Positions 1 to 8,396 of a stretch of DNA of 21,088 nucleotides are shown here, piece after piece (position 1 is the first letter of the stretch; every line of letters starts with the position of its first letter). Both the position numbers and the translations under genes were made by a program. Below the pieces are notes generated by a model. That model ran no database searches and was not told the origin of the DNA. It saw nothing but the letters and a program-made list of their open reading frames with translations. Location of the stretch: the NCBI GenBank assembly GCA_031284275.1, contig JAITAD010000024.1:1-21088 (forward strand), written 5' to 3'. Source of the DNA: Tannerellaceae bacterium (GTDB lineage: Bacteria; Bacteroidota; Bacteroidia; Bacteroidales; Tannerellaceae).

Positions 1-1265
1 TAGTCGTCTATCCAAACGGGGTCGACGGCCGTGACGACGCCGTCCTTCACCGTGATTTTGCCTGCCTGCACATGCCCCTGCACCTCCAGGTAACAGCTCT
101 CTATCGTCAAATAGTCGTCCGTGAAAGTGATACCTTTGCCGCAGCCCTGCTCGTAGTAGGCGCCTCTGCCGGTCTTGGGGAAGCGTGCGATGAGGCTGTC
201 GCCGTGCAGCGTGAACCGCCCGATGCCGTATTCGGCGGGCGGCGTTATCTCTACGATGTTTATTACATCTAAGAGGTTATCCCTTCCCTCCTCCGGATAC
301 TCGGTATAGCCGTCAGGTATCCCGTCTGCGTCATCGTCGTAATACACACGTGCCTTGTATGATCGGCTGCCGCATCCCACCCAAAGGCCGTAGACGCCTT
401 CGAGGCGTGTGGTACCGATCAGTTCGATATCAATGGGAGGCGCCGCTTCGGTAGCCCACCATGGGATGCCCGTGCTGATACAGAGGCTTCTGTACTGCTT
501 CCCGTCGCAAGGCAGGATAAGGTTATCCAGAATGACCTTGTGGAGGAGGATAGTGCCCAGATAGATGCTCGTCACGTCAGGGTGTGAACCGGAGATGTGT
601 AAGGAGTTCCGTAATGCCCACTCGTTGATGGAGGGGAACTTGTGTAAGTAAGCCGCATGCAGTTGTTCACCGAGCGTGCTGTTATGGCTATTTTCGAAAG
701 TGAGGTTTCTGAAAGCGCTCTGGCGCAGTAGGTCGTCGGTACCCTCGCTGCTGCTGGAGAGCACTTCGCCGGTGGCGCTGCTTACCCCAATCCATCCATC
801 CCAATGTCCCGGGTTAACGACATGCTCACTGGAATATCCATGCCATTGAACCCCCTGATACGGAAAAACATCTCTATGAGATAACCGCAATCCTTCGCCG
901 ATAGCGCCGAAAGTCGGATAATGCTTCGTCGGGTCGCAATTATCCAGATTGATGACGGCGCCCTGCTTCCCATCCAACATTTCGTAGGTGACGAGGGGAG
1001 GATCGGCAGGGTCGTTTTCGAAAATGGCACTGTCCCTGTACATCTCCGCACCCTCCCATTCGTAGAAGGGGGCGCCGCCGGAAGGTGACAGTGTAGGCAG
1101 TGGAACATCCATATTGATGTTGGGGTCTATCACCGGTGGCGTTGGGGTATAGTCCTCCCTATAGTCCTGGCCTGCTACGGGCAAGGTCTGCAGTGCGGTG
1201 AGCACGGCCATGCTACCCATGGCGACCCTGCGCCCGAAAGCGCACTGCAAAATCTGTTGCTTCAT
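1..1265 (-). CDS. Secreted protein of unknown function (partial, C-terminus outside window)
   Basis: Reading the minus strand from the ATG at 1265-1263 gives about 421 codons without a stop, running off the left edge of the window. I do not recognise the family. The first ~32 residues look like a signal peptide: a charged start, then a hydrophobic stretch (MAVLTALQTLPVAG), then a polar Pro-rich region, so the protein is probably exported. The mature part is rich in Gly, Asp, Ser and aromatic residues. It carries DDDADGIPDG at about residues 310-319, which resembles the Asp-rich calcium-binding loops of thrombospondin type 3 repeats. The visible part has no transmembrane segment and no catalytic motif I can name. 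A good promoter lies upstream (1324-1355). Cell-surface or extracellular adhesin or enzyme roles are both possible. That a gene is present here is fairly sure; its function is unknown. Confidence 0.75.
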   Translation of the reverse strand, partial: MKQQILQCAFGRRVAMGSMAVLTALQTLPVAGQDYREDYTPTPPVIDPNINMDVPLPTLSPSGGAPFYEWEGAEMYRDSAIFENDPADPPLVTYEMLDGKQGAVINLDNCDPTKHYPTFGAIGEGLRLSHRDVFPYQGVQWHGYSSEHVVNPGHWDGWIGVSSATGEVLSSSSEGTDDLLRQSAFRNLTFENSHNSTLGEQLHAAYLHKFPSINEWALRNSLHISGSHPDVTSIYLGTILLHKVILDNLILPCDGKQYRSLCISTGIPWWATEAAPPIDIELIGTTRLEGVYGLWVGCGSRSYKARVYYDDDADGIPDGYTEYPEEGRDNLLDVINIVEITPPAEYGIGRFTLHGDSLIARFPKTGRGAYYEQGCGKGITFTDDYLTIESCYLEVQGHVQAGKITVKDGVVTAVDPVWIDD

Positions 1266-1323
1266 AATACCTAAACTTTTAAGAGAGTTAATAAGAGAAA
1301 CAGAGGATAAGTTTTCATGGCGG

Positions 1324-1355
1324 CAAAAGTAGAGGGTGTATTTGACGTTTGCAAA
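1324..1355 (-). promoter_or_regulatory. Bacteroidetes-type promoter of the secreted-protein gene
   Basis: On the minus strand TTTG (1355-1352) is followed after 20 bases by TACTTTTG (1331-1324). This fits the Bacteroidetes sigma-ABfr consensus (TTTG, 19-21 bases, TAnnTTTG). Transcription would start near 1317, leaving a leader of about 50 nt before the ATG at 1265. Both boxes and the spacing match, so this is the best promoter in the window. Confidence 0.65.
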
Positions 1356-1396
1356 TATTTTCCGCACAAAACGTGTCCTATGGTCGTAAAAATGGT

Positions 1397-1426
1397 CGTT
1401 ATACCATAACGTCAATGGGTATAACG
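1397..1426. repeat. Inverted repeat, 9-bp arms, 12-bp loop
   Basis: CGTTATACC (1397-1405) and GGTATAACG (1418-1426) are perfect reverse complements. The left arm also belongs to a tighter palindrome, GTTATACCATAAC (1398-1410), and lies next to two direct copies of ATGGTCGT. The element sits about 45 bp upstream of the -33 box of the minus-strand promoter, a position compatible with a regulator binding site. Confidence 0.5.
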
Positions 1427-1617
1427 CTATGAAATTATACAAAATGACACTTTATATCCTCCTAAGCCGACAATATTCTTCAATTTCCGCTTCCCTCGAT
1501 CGGCGGATATTTTAATATGTTGAATAATTTTGCGATAAATTAGCGTTCAAATCGGTAAACTTGACGGTTTTTTGCAATGGCTGCCCTGTGTATGCCTAAC
1601 GATAGCGGTATGATAAA

Positions 1618-1627
1618 GGGGGGGGGG
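1618..1627 (+). repeat. Homopolymeric G10 tract
   Basis: Ten consecutive G lie in the non-coding region, about 95 bp upstream of the -7 box of the glycosyltransferase gene. Such tracts slip during replication, and they are also common places for sequencing error. No gene clearly crosses it. Confidence 0.7.
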
Positions 1628-1696
1628 CGCAGGCCGACAAGGCATAGCGGTCTACGTAGCGTTTTGTTTCAACTCGTTAGTTGTTTTTACAGGATA

Positions 1697-1729
1697 TTTA
1701 AGTGTGTTTCGAATAAGCAGTTACCTTTG
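1697..1729 (+). promoter_or_regulatory. Putative promoter of the StrF-like glycosyltransferase gene
   Basis: TACCTTTG (1722-1729) is a perfect TAnnTTTG -7 box. The -33 element is only a partial match (TTTA at 1697-1700, 21-base spacing). The predicted leader is about 65 nt. Confidence 0.45.
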
Positions 1730-1802
1730 TGTCCGCAAAAACGAAGAGGACGAGGACTCTTCACCAAGCAGAACGGAAATAGAAATCGTACGGTAAAAGG
1801 AA

Positions 1803-2675
1803 ATGATGATAAGCGTAGTGATTGCCTCCGTAAAACCTGAGCTGAGCCAAGCTTTGCGGGACAATATTGAGCAGACGATAGGGGTTCCTCACGAGATATG
1901 GATACATGATAACCGCCATACCCAATGGGGGCTTTGTCGGCTTTACAATCACTATGCCCGCCTGAGCCAAGGCCGTTACATCGCCTTTCTGCATGAGGAT
2001 ATTCACATTTATACCTCTGACTGGGGGCGTATTCTGGTCGATTTCTATGGCGCCAACCCACAGGCCGGCGTCGTTGGTTTTGCCGGCTCTACCTTGAAGA
2101 CCCGTACCCTTTCCGGTTGGGAGAGCACTGCCGAAAACAGCCGTATGTGCCTGCGGCAACATATCGGTAAGGGGCATGTACAGCAGATATGCTGTAATGT
2201 CCATGGCGAAGACTACGCCCAAGTCCTGGCGCTTGACGGCTTCGCTTTCATCGTCCCCCGCGACGTTTGGCAGCAACACCCTTACGATGAAGCCCTCTTA
2301 TCCGCTTACAACCAATATGAGATCCATTTCAGCCTGCAAGTAGCCCTGACCCATAGTAACTACGTCTGCTTTACCATAGACGTTGAGCATTTTTCTTGCG
2401 GCCGCTTCGAACGGCGTTGGTACGACGATGCCCTCCGTCTCCATCGCAAGTGGAGCGACCGGCTGCCATGGGCCATCGGCGCCTGCACGGCACGCGATAT
2501 CCGTCGGGCCGAAGCCCGCGCCGCCTATATGCTCGCCCGTGCCGAGTTGAAGCACCGCTGGTATCGTCGCAGCCTCGCCTGCATTGTCCGCGAACGCCTG
2601 CGCCCCTCTCTGCTGACACCTTGGGATTCCCTCTATACCCTCAAGCTTATCAAATACCTCTTGCGGGCCTTATAG
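1803..2675 (+). CDS. StrF-like glycosyltransferase (GT-A fold)
   Basis: A 290-residue cytoplasmic protein without signal peptide or membrane helix. The order of motifs matches the StrF-like glycosyltransferase family (Glyco_tranf_2_5): an N-terminal beta strand (ISVVIASV), then HEDI at 64-67 as the DxD-like nucleotide-sugar and metal site, W74, a central LDGFAF segment (144-149), and a C-terminal HFSCG segment (about 196-200). These enzymes transfer a sugar from a nucleotide donor, usually for surface polysaccharide or LPS. The donor and acceptor cannot be read from sequence. ATG at 1803 and ATG at 1806 are both possible starts; AAAAGGAA lies just upstream. The gene is divergent from the secreted-protein gene and its last 6 bp overlap the convergent kinase gene, whose LPS-type function fits an envelope role here too. 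Confidence 0.8.
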   Translation: MMISVVIASVKPELSQALRDNIEQTIGVPHEIWIHDNRHTQWGLCRLYNHYARLSQGRYIAFLHEDIHIYTSDWGRILVDFYGANPQAGVVGFAGSTLKTRTLSGWESTAENSRMCLRQHIGKGHVQQICCNVHGEDYAQVLALDGFAFIVPRDVWQQHPYDEALLSAYNQYEIHFSLQVALTHSNYVCFTIDVEHFSCGRFERRWYDDALRLHRKWSDRLPWAIGACTARDIRRAEARAAYMLARAELKHRWYRRSLACIVRERLRPSLLTPWDSLYTLKLIKYLLRAL

Positions 2676-3314
2676 GCGTCGCCGCAGATACTCCTCGATG
2701 AGTATCTCCCGGCGCACCGTATCTTTCTCCAGACGTTGAAAGTCTCTGCAACCCGTTTCCACTCCCACACGGCCGAACGACATACGGTTCAGGTCTACCA
2801 GTTCAATGCGTATCTCCTCCGACGTGTCGTCGAAAAGGATATTTCCCTGCGAGTAATCCAACAGATGAAAGCCTGCATTGTGCAACGCTGCCGCATTCCG
2901 CGCTACGGCAAGCAGGATATCGTGCAGGCGCGGAAAGTCCCGCACCTGCAAGTCCTTGTAAGTATAGGGCAAGGCTGACTCCAAGGAGACAAAAAAACTC
3001 CGCCCGAAGAGTAATCCTTTTTCCGTGACAAATGCCACCGGTTGCGGCGAACCGAAGCCTGCCTTTTGAAGGAGCAAGCCATGGCGGTAAGCGCGTTCCG
3101 CCTTCGAAGCCCGCAGACGGCCATATACCAGTCGGTTGGCCACATTCGGCAGGGCATAGGATTTTATCACCAGACGAAACCCGCCATAAGAACAAGCCCG
3201 TAACTCATTGCGTTCCTTGTGAATGGAGGTTCCCAAGGTATCGAAGCGTTGCGGGATATCGGCTACGAAGTCCGTGAGTTCCTTAAAATCAGGGTGTACC
3301 ACCACACGGCTCAT
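2670..3314 (-). CDS. Lipopolysaccharide kinase (Kdo/WaaP family)
   Basis: A 214-residue soluble protein with a small protein-kinase-like fold, most like the lipopolysaccharide kinases (InaA/WaaP/KdkA) that phosphorylate Kdo or heptose of the LPS inner core on the cytoplasmic face of the inner membrane. Visible kinase elements are the beta-3 lysine K51 (VIK), the catalytic loop H145...D153-YSQGN158 and the metal-binding D174 in VDLNRM, which replaces DFG. The frame is open further upstream, but I chose ATG 3314 because it overlaps the stop of the preceding glycosyltransferase as ATGA and because SRVVVHPDF is a natural N-terminus. It is the last gene of the minus-strand operon. Its stop overlaps the tail of the convergent plus-strand gene by 6 bp. 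The exact sugar phosphorylated is inferred only from the family. Confidence 0.8.
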   Translation of the reverse strand: MSRVVVHPDFKELTDFVADIPQRFDTLGTSIHKERNELRACSYGGFRLVIKSYALPNVANRLVYGRLRASKAERAYRHGLLLQKAGFGSPQPVAFVTEKGLLFGRSFFVSLESALPYTYKDLQVRDFPRLHDILLAVARNAAALHNAGFHLLDYSQGNILFDDTSEEIRIELVDLNRMSFGRVGVETGCRDFQRLEKDTVRREILIEEYLRRRL

Positions 3315-4036
3315 CGGATATTCTCTTTGCGAAGCTGTCCGGAGAACTTGAGCAAATAATAGCGCCATCGGTTCGTTTCCTTGAGTCGCCGCCATGGGCG
3401 GCTGCCGTGCGGGAAATGAATCACCGGCGTATCTGCCAGCAGGAAGTTACGTAAGCCCAATTGCAGCGAACGGCGCGATATCACGGCATCGTGCCACTGC
3501 CGCGCGGGGTTCAGCAGCCCGAAGTCGAAACGTTGCAGCAGTTCGTACGAGAGCAGCGTGCAGCAGAAACTGATATACTCTTCTGTGGCGAAGACCTCTC
3601 CTTCGCGCCCCTGTGCGTAAACGTAGGGGTAATTGATGATACCTGCCGGATCCGTCGTTACCGCCCCTGCCAATCCCACATCGGGCTGCGAGGCGGCTAC
3701 GTCGCATATCCGCCGGAGGGTGTCCGGCCGCACCACCACGTCCGACTCCACGATACACAGTGCCGCTCCCTCTGCCAAGGCCAAGGCCTGTTCCCGCTGC
3801 AAGACGAGCAGATAGTTCGGCGAAGGGTGTGTCGTCAGGTCTGCCAGATGTACCAGAGAGAACCCTTGACGGCGCGCTTCCTCATCCAATCGCGCAGCAT
3901 TCTCCGGCCGGCTGAAATCGTCGTACACCGTATAGGTGAAAGGTATGTCCAACTGCGAAGCGCAGACCGCTTCTATCGCCCGAAGCGACAGGTCCAAAGC
4001 ATCCTTAACGGGTGTAATGATACGAATCGGCTTCAT
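3311..4036 (-). CDS. Family 2 glycosyltransferase (second of a paralogous pair)
   Basis: A 241-residue GT-A enzyme. It has the typical opening strand (IRIITPVKDA), the acidic segment YDDFS at 38-42, and ESD at 97-99 as the DxD-like site for the nucleotide-sugar metal complex. The C-terminal part has WHDAV (181-185) and HFPHGSRPW (207-215), probably acceptor or base elements. No signal peptide or membrane helix is seen, so it works at the cytoplasmic face. It is clearly a paralogue of the gene directly upstream: the two share the motifs VESDVVV.PDTLRR, INYPY.YA, SFCCT and HGSRPW in the same order. Start and stop overlap both neighbours (1 bp with the upstream gene, 4 bp with the kinase), so all three are translated from one mRNA. 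An LPS core or lipid-linked glycan acceptor is inferred from the kinase partner. Confidence 0.82.
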   Translation of the reverse strand: MKPIRIITPVKDALDLSLRAIEAVCASQLDIPFTYTVYDDFSRPENAARLDEEARRQGFSLVHLADLTTHPSPNYLLVLQREQALALAEGAALCIVESDVVVRPDTLRRICDVAASQPDVGLAGAVTTDPAGIINYPYVYAQGREGEVFATEEYISFCCTLLSYELLQRFDFGLLNPARQWHDAVISRRSLQLGLRNFLLADTPVIHFPHGSRPWRRLKETNRWRYYLLKFSGQLRKENIR

Positions 4037-4770
4037 CAGATTTTATCACGTCCCAAGAACCATTTCTGTACATAATACCGCATGGGATGGGCATATTTCA
4101 ACGCTTTCCACGGACGGCTGCCATGCGGCCGGTGGAGCGTCGGCAGGTCGGCGAAGAGGTAATTGCGAAAGCCTAACTTCAAGGAGGCGTGCGACACCGT
4201 GACGTCGTACCACGACTTCCCGCCGTCCAATTTCCCGAAATCAAAAGCGCGGAGGATCTCCGGCGTCAATACCGTACAGCAGAAACTCACATGGCGGCGC
4301 GTCGCGAAAGAGTCTCCTTGCCGACGACGTGCATAACGGTAGGGATAGTTGATATGTCCTTCTTCGTCCACCGTCACCGCTGCGGCGAGGCCACAATGCG
4401 GACGCCGTTGCGACTCTTCGAAGAGCCGCCGGAGCGTATCCGGCTGTACCACCACGTCCGATTCCACGATACATAACGCCGCCTCTTGCGCCAATGCCTC
4501 TTGCTGTGCCAACTGCAAGGCTAACAGGTAATTGGGCGGACGGTGCGCCGTCAGCTCCGAGAGGCGCACCAATACGTAACCGAAAGTCTCCGCCCCCCAT
4601 TTCAGACGGGCGGCACTCTCGGGAGAGCTGAAGTCGTCATACAAGGTATAACGCGACACTACCCCTCCCTGCGAGGCCAGCACGGCCTGCACCGTCTCGA
4701 AAGTCAAGTCTACCGCATCCCTGACGGGAGTAATCACATGTAACCCACCCATGGGTTGCAAAGGTGACAT
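4036..4770 (-). CDS. Family 2 glycosyltransferase (first of a paralogous pair)
   Basis: A 244-residue GT-A enzyme with VITPVRD near the N-terminus, YDDFS at 44-48, ESD at 103-105 and HRPHGSRPW at 213-221. It is the first gene of a three-gene operon with its paralogue and a Kdo-type kinase. Its stop and the next start share one base (TGATG). Start choice is uncertain: ATG 4770 is the longest, while ATG 4752 would begin at GGLHVITP. A CACCTTTG sequence resembling a -7 box lies at 4766-4759, and if used it would rule out the upstream start. The gene is divergent from dnaE with only 62 bp between them. Sugar specificity cannot be told; an LPS-core-like role is inferred from context. Confidence 0.82.
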   Translation of the reverse strand: MSPLQPMGGLHVITPVRDAVDLTFETVQAVLASQGGVVSRYTLYDDFSSPESAARLKWGAETFGYVLVRLSELTAHRPPNYLLALQLAQQEALAQEAALCIVESDVVVQPDTLRRLFEESQRRPHCGLAAAVTVDEEGHINYPYRYARRRQGDSFATRRHVSFCCTVLTPEILRAFDFGKLDGGKSWYDVTVSHASLKLGFRNYLFADLPTLHRPHGSRPWKALKYAHPMRYYVQKWFLGRDKI

Positions 4771-4832
4771 TTTTCCCGCAATCTTCGTACCTTGCGCACC
4801 TCAATTTGAAGATAATTTGACGGATTGGCGCT

Positions 4833-7800
4833 ATGGAACCTTTTGTGCATCTGCATGTACATACCCAGTATTCGCTTCTCGACGGACAGGCATCCATTGA
4901 TGCTCTCATCGACAAGGCTATCGCCGACGGGATGCCTGCCCTGGCTATCACCGACCATGGTAATATGTTCGGAATCAAGGAGTTCGTCAATAAAGTCCAC
5001 AAGCATAACGCCAAACTCCCCGAAGGCCGGCCGCCGCTCAAGGCTATCATCGGCTGCGAATGTTACTGCGCTCCCAACGGACGGTTGAAAAAAGAGGGTA
5101 AGGAAGACCTCAGCGGCCGGCATCTGCTCCTTCTGGCCAAGAATCTTCAAGGGTACCGCAACCTTATCAAAATCGTTTCCCTCTCGTGGACAGAAGGGTT
5201 CTACGGCCGCCCCCGCATGGACCGCGAGCTGCTGTCCCGCTATCATGAAGGCCTTATCGTCACCAGTGCCTGTCTCGGCGGCGAACTGCCCCGCCTCATC
5301 AGCGCCGGTAAACGCGACCAAGCAGAGGAAAGCCTGCTGTGGTTCAAGAACCTCTTCGGTGACGATTTTTACCTCGAATTGCAACGCCACCGGACCACCG
5401 ACTCTACCGCTGACATTGAAGTGTACCCCAAACAGATGGAGGTCAATGCCGTGCTGATGGAGTTTGCCGAAAAGCACGGTGTCAGGCTCGTGGCTACCAA
5501 CGACGTTCATTTCGTTGACGAGGACGACGCCGAAGCTCATGACCGTCTTATCTGCCTGAGTACCGGCCGCGACCTCGACGATCCTAACCGTATGCGTTAC
5601 AGCAAACAGGAGTGGATGAAGACCACCGCCGAGATGAACGCCATCTTCGCCGACGTTCCCGAAGCGTTGCGCAACACCCTCGAAATCGCCCGAAAGATCG
5701 AGGATTACAGCATCGACAATCCTCCCCTCATGCCTCATTTCCCCATCCCTGATGAATACGGCAACCCCGACGATTATCTGCGTGCCCTCTCCTATGCCGG
5801 CGCCGAGAAACGTTATGCCCAAATCACTGACGAATTGCGCCAACGTATCGATTACGAGTTGGGGGTTATTCGGGGCATGGGCTTTCCGGGCTATTTCCTT
5901 ATCGTTCAGGATTTTATCGCTGCTGCGCGTAATATGGGCGTGGCCGTCGGCCCCGGCCGCGGCTCGGTGGCCGGCTCGGTGGTGGCTTACTGCTTGGGAA
6001 TCACCGGTATCGATCCTCTGCGTTACGACCTCCTCTTTGAACGTGTCCTTAATCCCGACCGTATCTCCATGCCGGATATCGACGTCGATTTCGATGACGA
6101 CGGTCGCGGGCGCGTCCTCGAATGGGTCACCGAGAAGTACGGCAAGGAACGCGTCGCCCATATCATCACTTACGGCACTATGGCCGCCAAGTCGGCCATC
6201 CGGGACGTCGCCCGCGTCCAGAAACTTCCCCTCCCCGAATCCAACCGTCTGGCTAAACTTATCCCCGACAGGATACCGGACAGAGAGGTCAATCTCCGCA
6301 ACGCCATCGAGTTCGTCCCCGAGCTGCGCGAAGCTGCCGAGTCGCCCAATCCGATGGTACGCGATACCATCAAGTATGCTCGCAAGCTCGAAGGTAACGT
6401 CCGCAACATCGGTGTGCACGCCTGCGGGGTCATCATCGGCAGTACGGACATCTCCGACATCGTCCCCGTCAGTACTGCCGAAGACAAGGAGACAGGTCGC
6501 CGTATCCTTGTCACCCAGTACGAAGGCTCCGTCATCGAAGACACCGGCCTTATCAAGATGGACTTTCTCGGCCTTAAGACGCTCTCCGTCATCCACGAAG
6601 CGCTCGAAAACATTCGGCTCATCCACGGTAAGGAGATAGATATCGATGCCATCCCCATGGACGACCCCCGTACCTACGCCCTTTTCAGCGCCGGACGTAC
6701 CACCGGTACTTTCCAGTTTGAATCTGCCGGTATGCAGAAATATCTCCGTGAGCTGCAGCCCGGCAAGTTCGAAGACCTCATCGCCATGAACGCCCTCTAC
6801 CGCCCCGGCCCCATGGAGTATATCCCTCGCTTTATCGCCCGCAAGCAGGGGCGCGAGCCTATCACTTACGATATCCCCGTGATGGAGCGATATCTCAAAG
6901 ATACTTACGGTATCACCGTCTATCAGGAACAGGTCATGCTTCTGGCGCGCCTGCTGGCAGGATTCACCGGCGGACAGTCCGACGAACTCCGTAAAGCCAT
7001 CGGCAAGAAGCTCATCGATAAGATGGTGGCCATGAAAAGCAAGTTCCTCGAAGGCGGACGCAACAACGGCTACGACGAGAGTACCCTCAACAAAATATGG
7101 AACGACTGGGAGAAGTTCGCCTCCTACGCTTTCAATAAGAGTCACGCTACCTGTTACTCGTGGATAGCTTACCAGACCGCTTGGCTCAAAGCCAATTATC
7201 CTTCCGAGTACATGGCTGCCCTCCTGAGCCGAAACATTTCCAATATCACGGAAATCACCAAGTTCATGGACGAGTGCCGTAGCATGGACATTCAGGTGCT
7301 CGGCCCCGACATCAATGAGTCGCTTCACAAGTTCTCCGTCAATCCGCAGGGTGACATCCGTTTTGGTCTCGGCGCCGTCAAGAGCGTCGGCGAGAGCGCC
7401 GTGGCTAACATCGTCGAAGAGCGTACCCGCAACGGACGGTTTACCGATGTCTACAACTTCGTCGAACGTGTCAATCTCGCTGCTTGCAACCGCAAAGCTA
7501 TCGAATCTCTCGCTCTCTCCGGCGCCCTTGACTCCTTTGGCTTGCAACGCGAGCAGTACTTTGCCTCCGGCAGCCGCGATGGCGAGGCGTTCCTCGAAGT
7601 CCTCATCCGCTACGGCAACAAATATCAGGCCGACCGCGCCATCACCGCCAACAGCCTCTTCGGCAGCGACAACACTGCCGCAATCACCCGCCCCGCCGCC
7701 CCTGTAGCTCCGCCGTGGAGCAGGCTGGAACGCCTCAACAAGGAGAAGGAATACGTCGGTATCTACCTCTCCGCTCATCCCCTTGACGAGTATTACATCA

Positions 7801-8396
7801 TCCTCAAACATATCTGTAATGCCGGTGTCGCCGAACTGAACGACAAGGAGAACCTCAAAGGACGCGACTTGCTCATCGGCGGCATCGTCACCGCTTTCCG
7901 CGAAGGCTCTACCAAGAGCGGCAAGCCTTTCGGTATTCTCAAAATCGAAGACTTTACCGGCAACGCCGAGATAGGCCTCTTTGGACAGGACTACTATCAG
8001 TACGCCAAATACGGCCGCCCGGGTACCTACCTCCTTCTTCGCGGCCGTGTTGAAGCCCGCCAATGGCGCGAGAACGACTATGATTTCCACATCCGTCAGG
8101 CTACTCTTCTGCAAGAGGAGAAGGACACGCTCATCGACCGTCTGCACATCACTATCCCCTTGCCGGCGTTGGACGAACCGACTCTCGCCGACCTTTCCCG
8201 CCTTATCAAAACTCCCGTCGCCGGAGCGCCCATTCGCCTCACCGTTCAACTCATCGACACTTCTGATGCTTCTGACGACGTTCCTCCCGTCCGTCTTCCT
8301 CTCGCTGCCCGTACCCCCATAGCGCTCACCCGTCCACTTATCGATTACCTCGAAGCGCATCCTCCTCTTTCTTTCCATCTCACCCCTCATGCCTGA
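4833..8396 (+). CDS. dnaE: DNA polymerase III alpha subunit
   Basis: A 1187-residue replicative polymerase of the DnaE type. An N-terminal PHP domain is marked by H6-L-H8-V-H10 and TDHGN at 40-44, with the metal ligands of this fold kept. The palm has the catalytic pair D415/D417 in MPDIDVDF (413-420) and the third acid D577 in KMDFLGLKTL. The C-terminal part carries ANSLFG (939-944), which fits a beta-clamp binding motif, and an OB fold at roughly 1010-1090. Length is somewhat over E. coli DnaE and normal for the family. The start is ATG 4833, directly before EPFVHLHVH. Upstream, TACCTTGC (4788-4795) is an imperfect -7 box. The end overlaps the QueA-type gene by 8 bp. The coding strand is strongly C-rich towards the 3' end, unlike efp/ftsH. 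Confidence 0.97.
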   Translation: MEPFVHLHVHTQYSLLDGQASIDALIDKAIADGMPALAITDHGNMFGIKEFVNKVHKHNAKLPEGRPPLKAIIGCECYCAPNGRLKKEGKEDLSGRHLLLLAKNLQGYRNLIKIVSLSWTEGFYGRPRMDRELLSRYHEGLIVTSACLGGELPRLISAGKRDQAEESLLWFKNLFGDDFYLELQRHRTTDSTADIEVYPKQMEVNAVLMEFAEKHGVRLVATNDVHFVDEDDAEAHDRLICLSTGRDLDDPNRMRYSKQEWMKTTAEMNAIFADVPEALRNTLEIARKIEDYSIDNPPLMPHFPIPDEYGNPDDYLRALSYAGAEKRYAQITDELRQRIDYELGVIRGMGFPGYFLIVQDFIAAARNMGVAVGPGRGSVAGSVVAYCLGITGIDPLRYDLLFERVLNPDRISMPDIDVDFDDDGRGRVLEWVTEKYGKERVAHIITYGTMAAKSAIRDVARVQKLPLPESNRLAKLIPDRIPDREVNLRNAIEFVPELREAAESPNPMVRDTIKYARKLEGNVRNIGVHACGVIIGSTDISDIVPVSTAEDKETGRRILVTQYEGSVIEDTGLIKMDFLGLKTLSVIHEALENIRLIHGKEIDIDAIPMDDPRTYALFSAGRTTGTFQFESAGMQKYLRELQPGKFEDLIAMNALYRPGPMEYIPRFIARKQGREPITYDIPVMERYLKDTYGITVYQEQVMLLARLLAGFTGGQSDELRKAIGKKLIDKMVAMKSKFLEGGRNNGYDESTLNKIWNDWEKFASYAFNKSHATCYSWIAYQTAWLKANYPSEYMAALLSRNISNITEITKFMDECRSMDIQVLGPDINESLHKFSVNPQGDIRFGLGAVKSVGESAVANIVEERTRNGRFTDVYNFVERVNLAACNRKAIESLALSGALDSFGLQREQYFASGSRDGEAFLEVLIRYGNKYQADRAITANSLFGSDNTAAITRPAAPVAPPWSRLERLNKEKEYVGIYLSAHPLDEYYIILKHICNAGVAELNDKENLKGRDLLIGGIVTAFREGSTKSGKPFGILKIEDFTGNAEIGLFGQDYYQYAKYGRPGTYLLLRGRVEARQWRENDYDFHIRQATLLQEEKDTLIDRLHITIPLPALDEPTLADLSRLIKTPVAGAPIRLTVQLIDTSDASDDVPPVRLPLAARTPIALTRPLIDYLEAHPPLSFHLTPHA

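Larger units (their letters stand above)
1266..1802. other. Divergent non-coding region
   Basis: This stretch of about 540 bp separates the minus-strand secreted-protein gene from the plus-strand glycosyltransferase gene. It is visibly more AT-rich than the genes around it. It contains a minus-strand promoter (1324-1355), a 9-bp inverted repeat (1397-1426), a run of ten G (1618-1627) and a plus-strand -7 box (1722-1729). A short open frame at 1577-1840 runs through the G tract but has no recognisable protein character, so I do not call it a gene. I see no tRNA or riboswitch in it. Confidence 0.6.

Noticed and set aside
72..272. 66-codon plus-strand frame
   Set aside because: It is antisense to the secreted-protein gene, which is open across the whole stretch.
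1577..1840. 87-codon frame spanning the G10 tract
   Set aside because: It is basic, shapeless sequence with no promoter or family match, and it overlaps the start of the glycosyltransferase gene in another frame.
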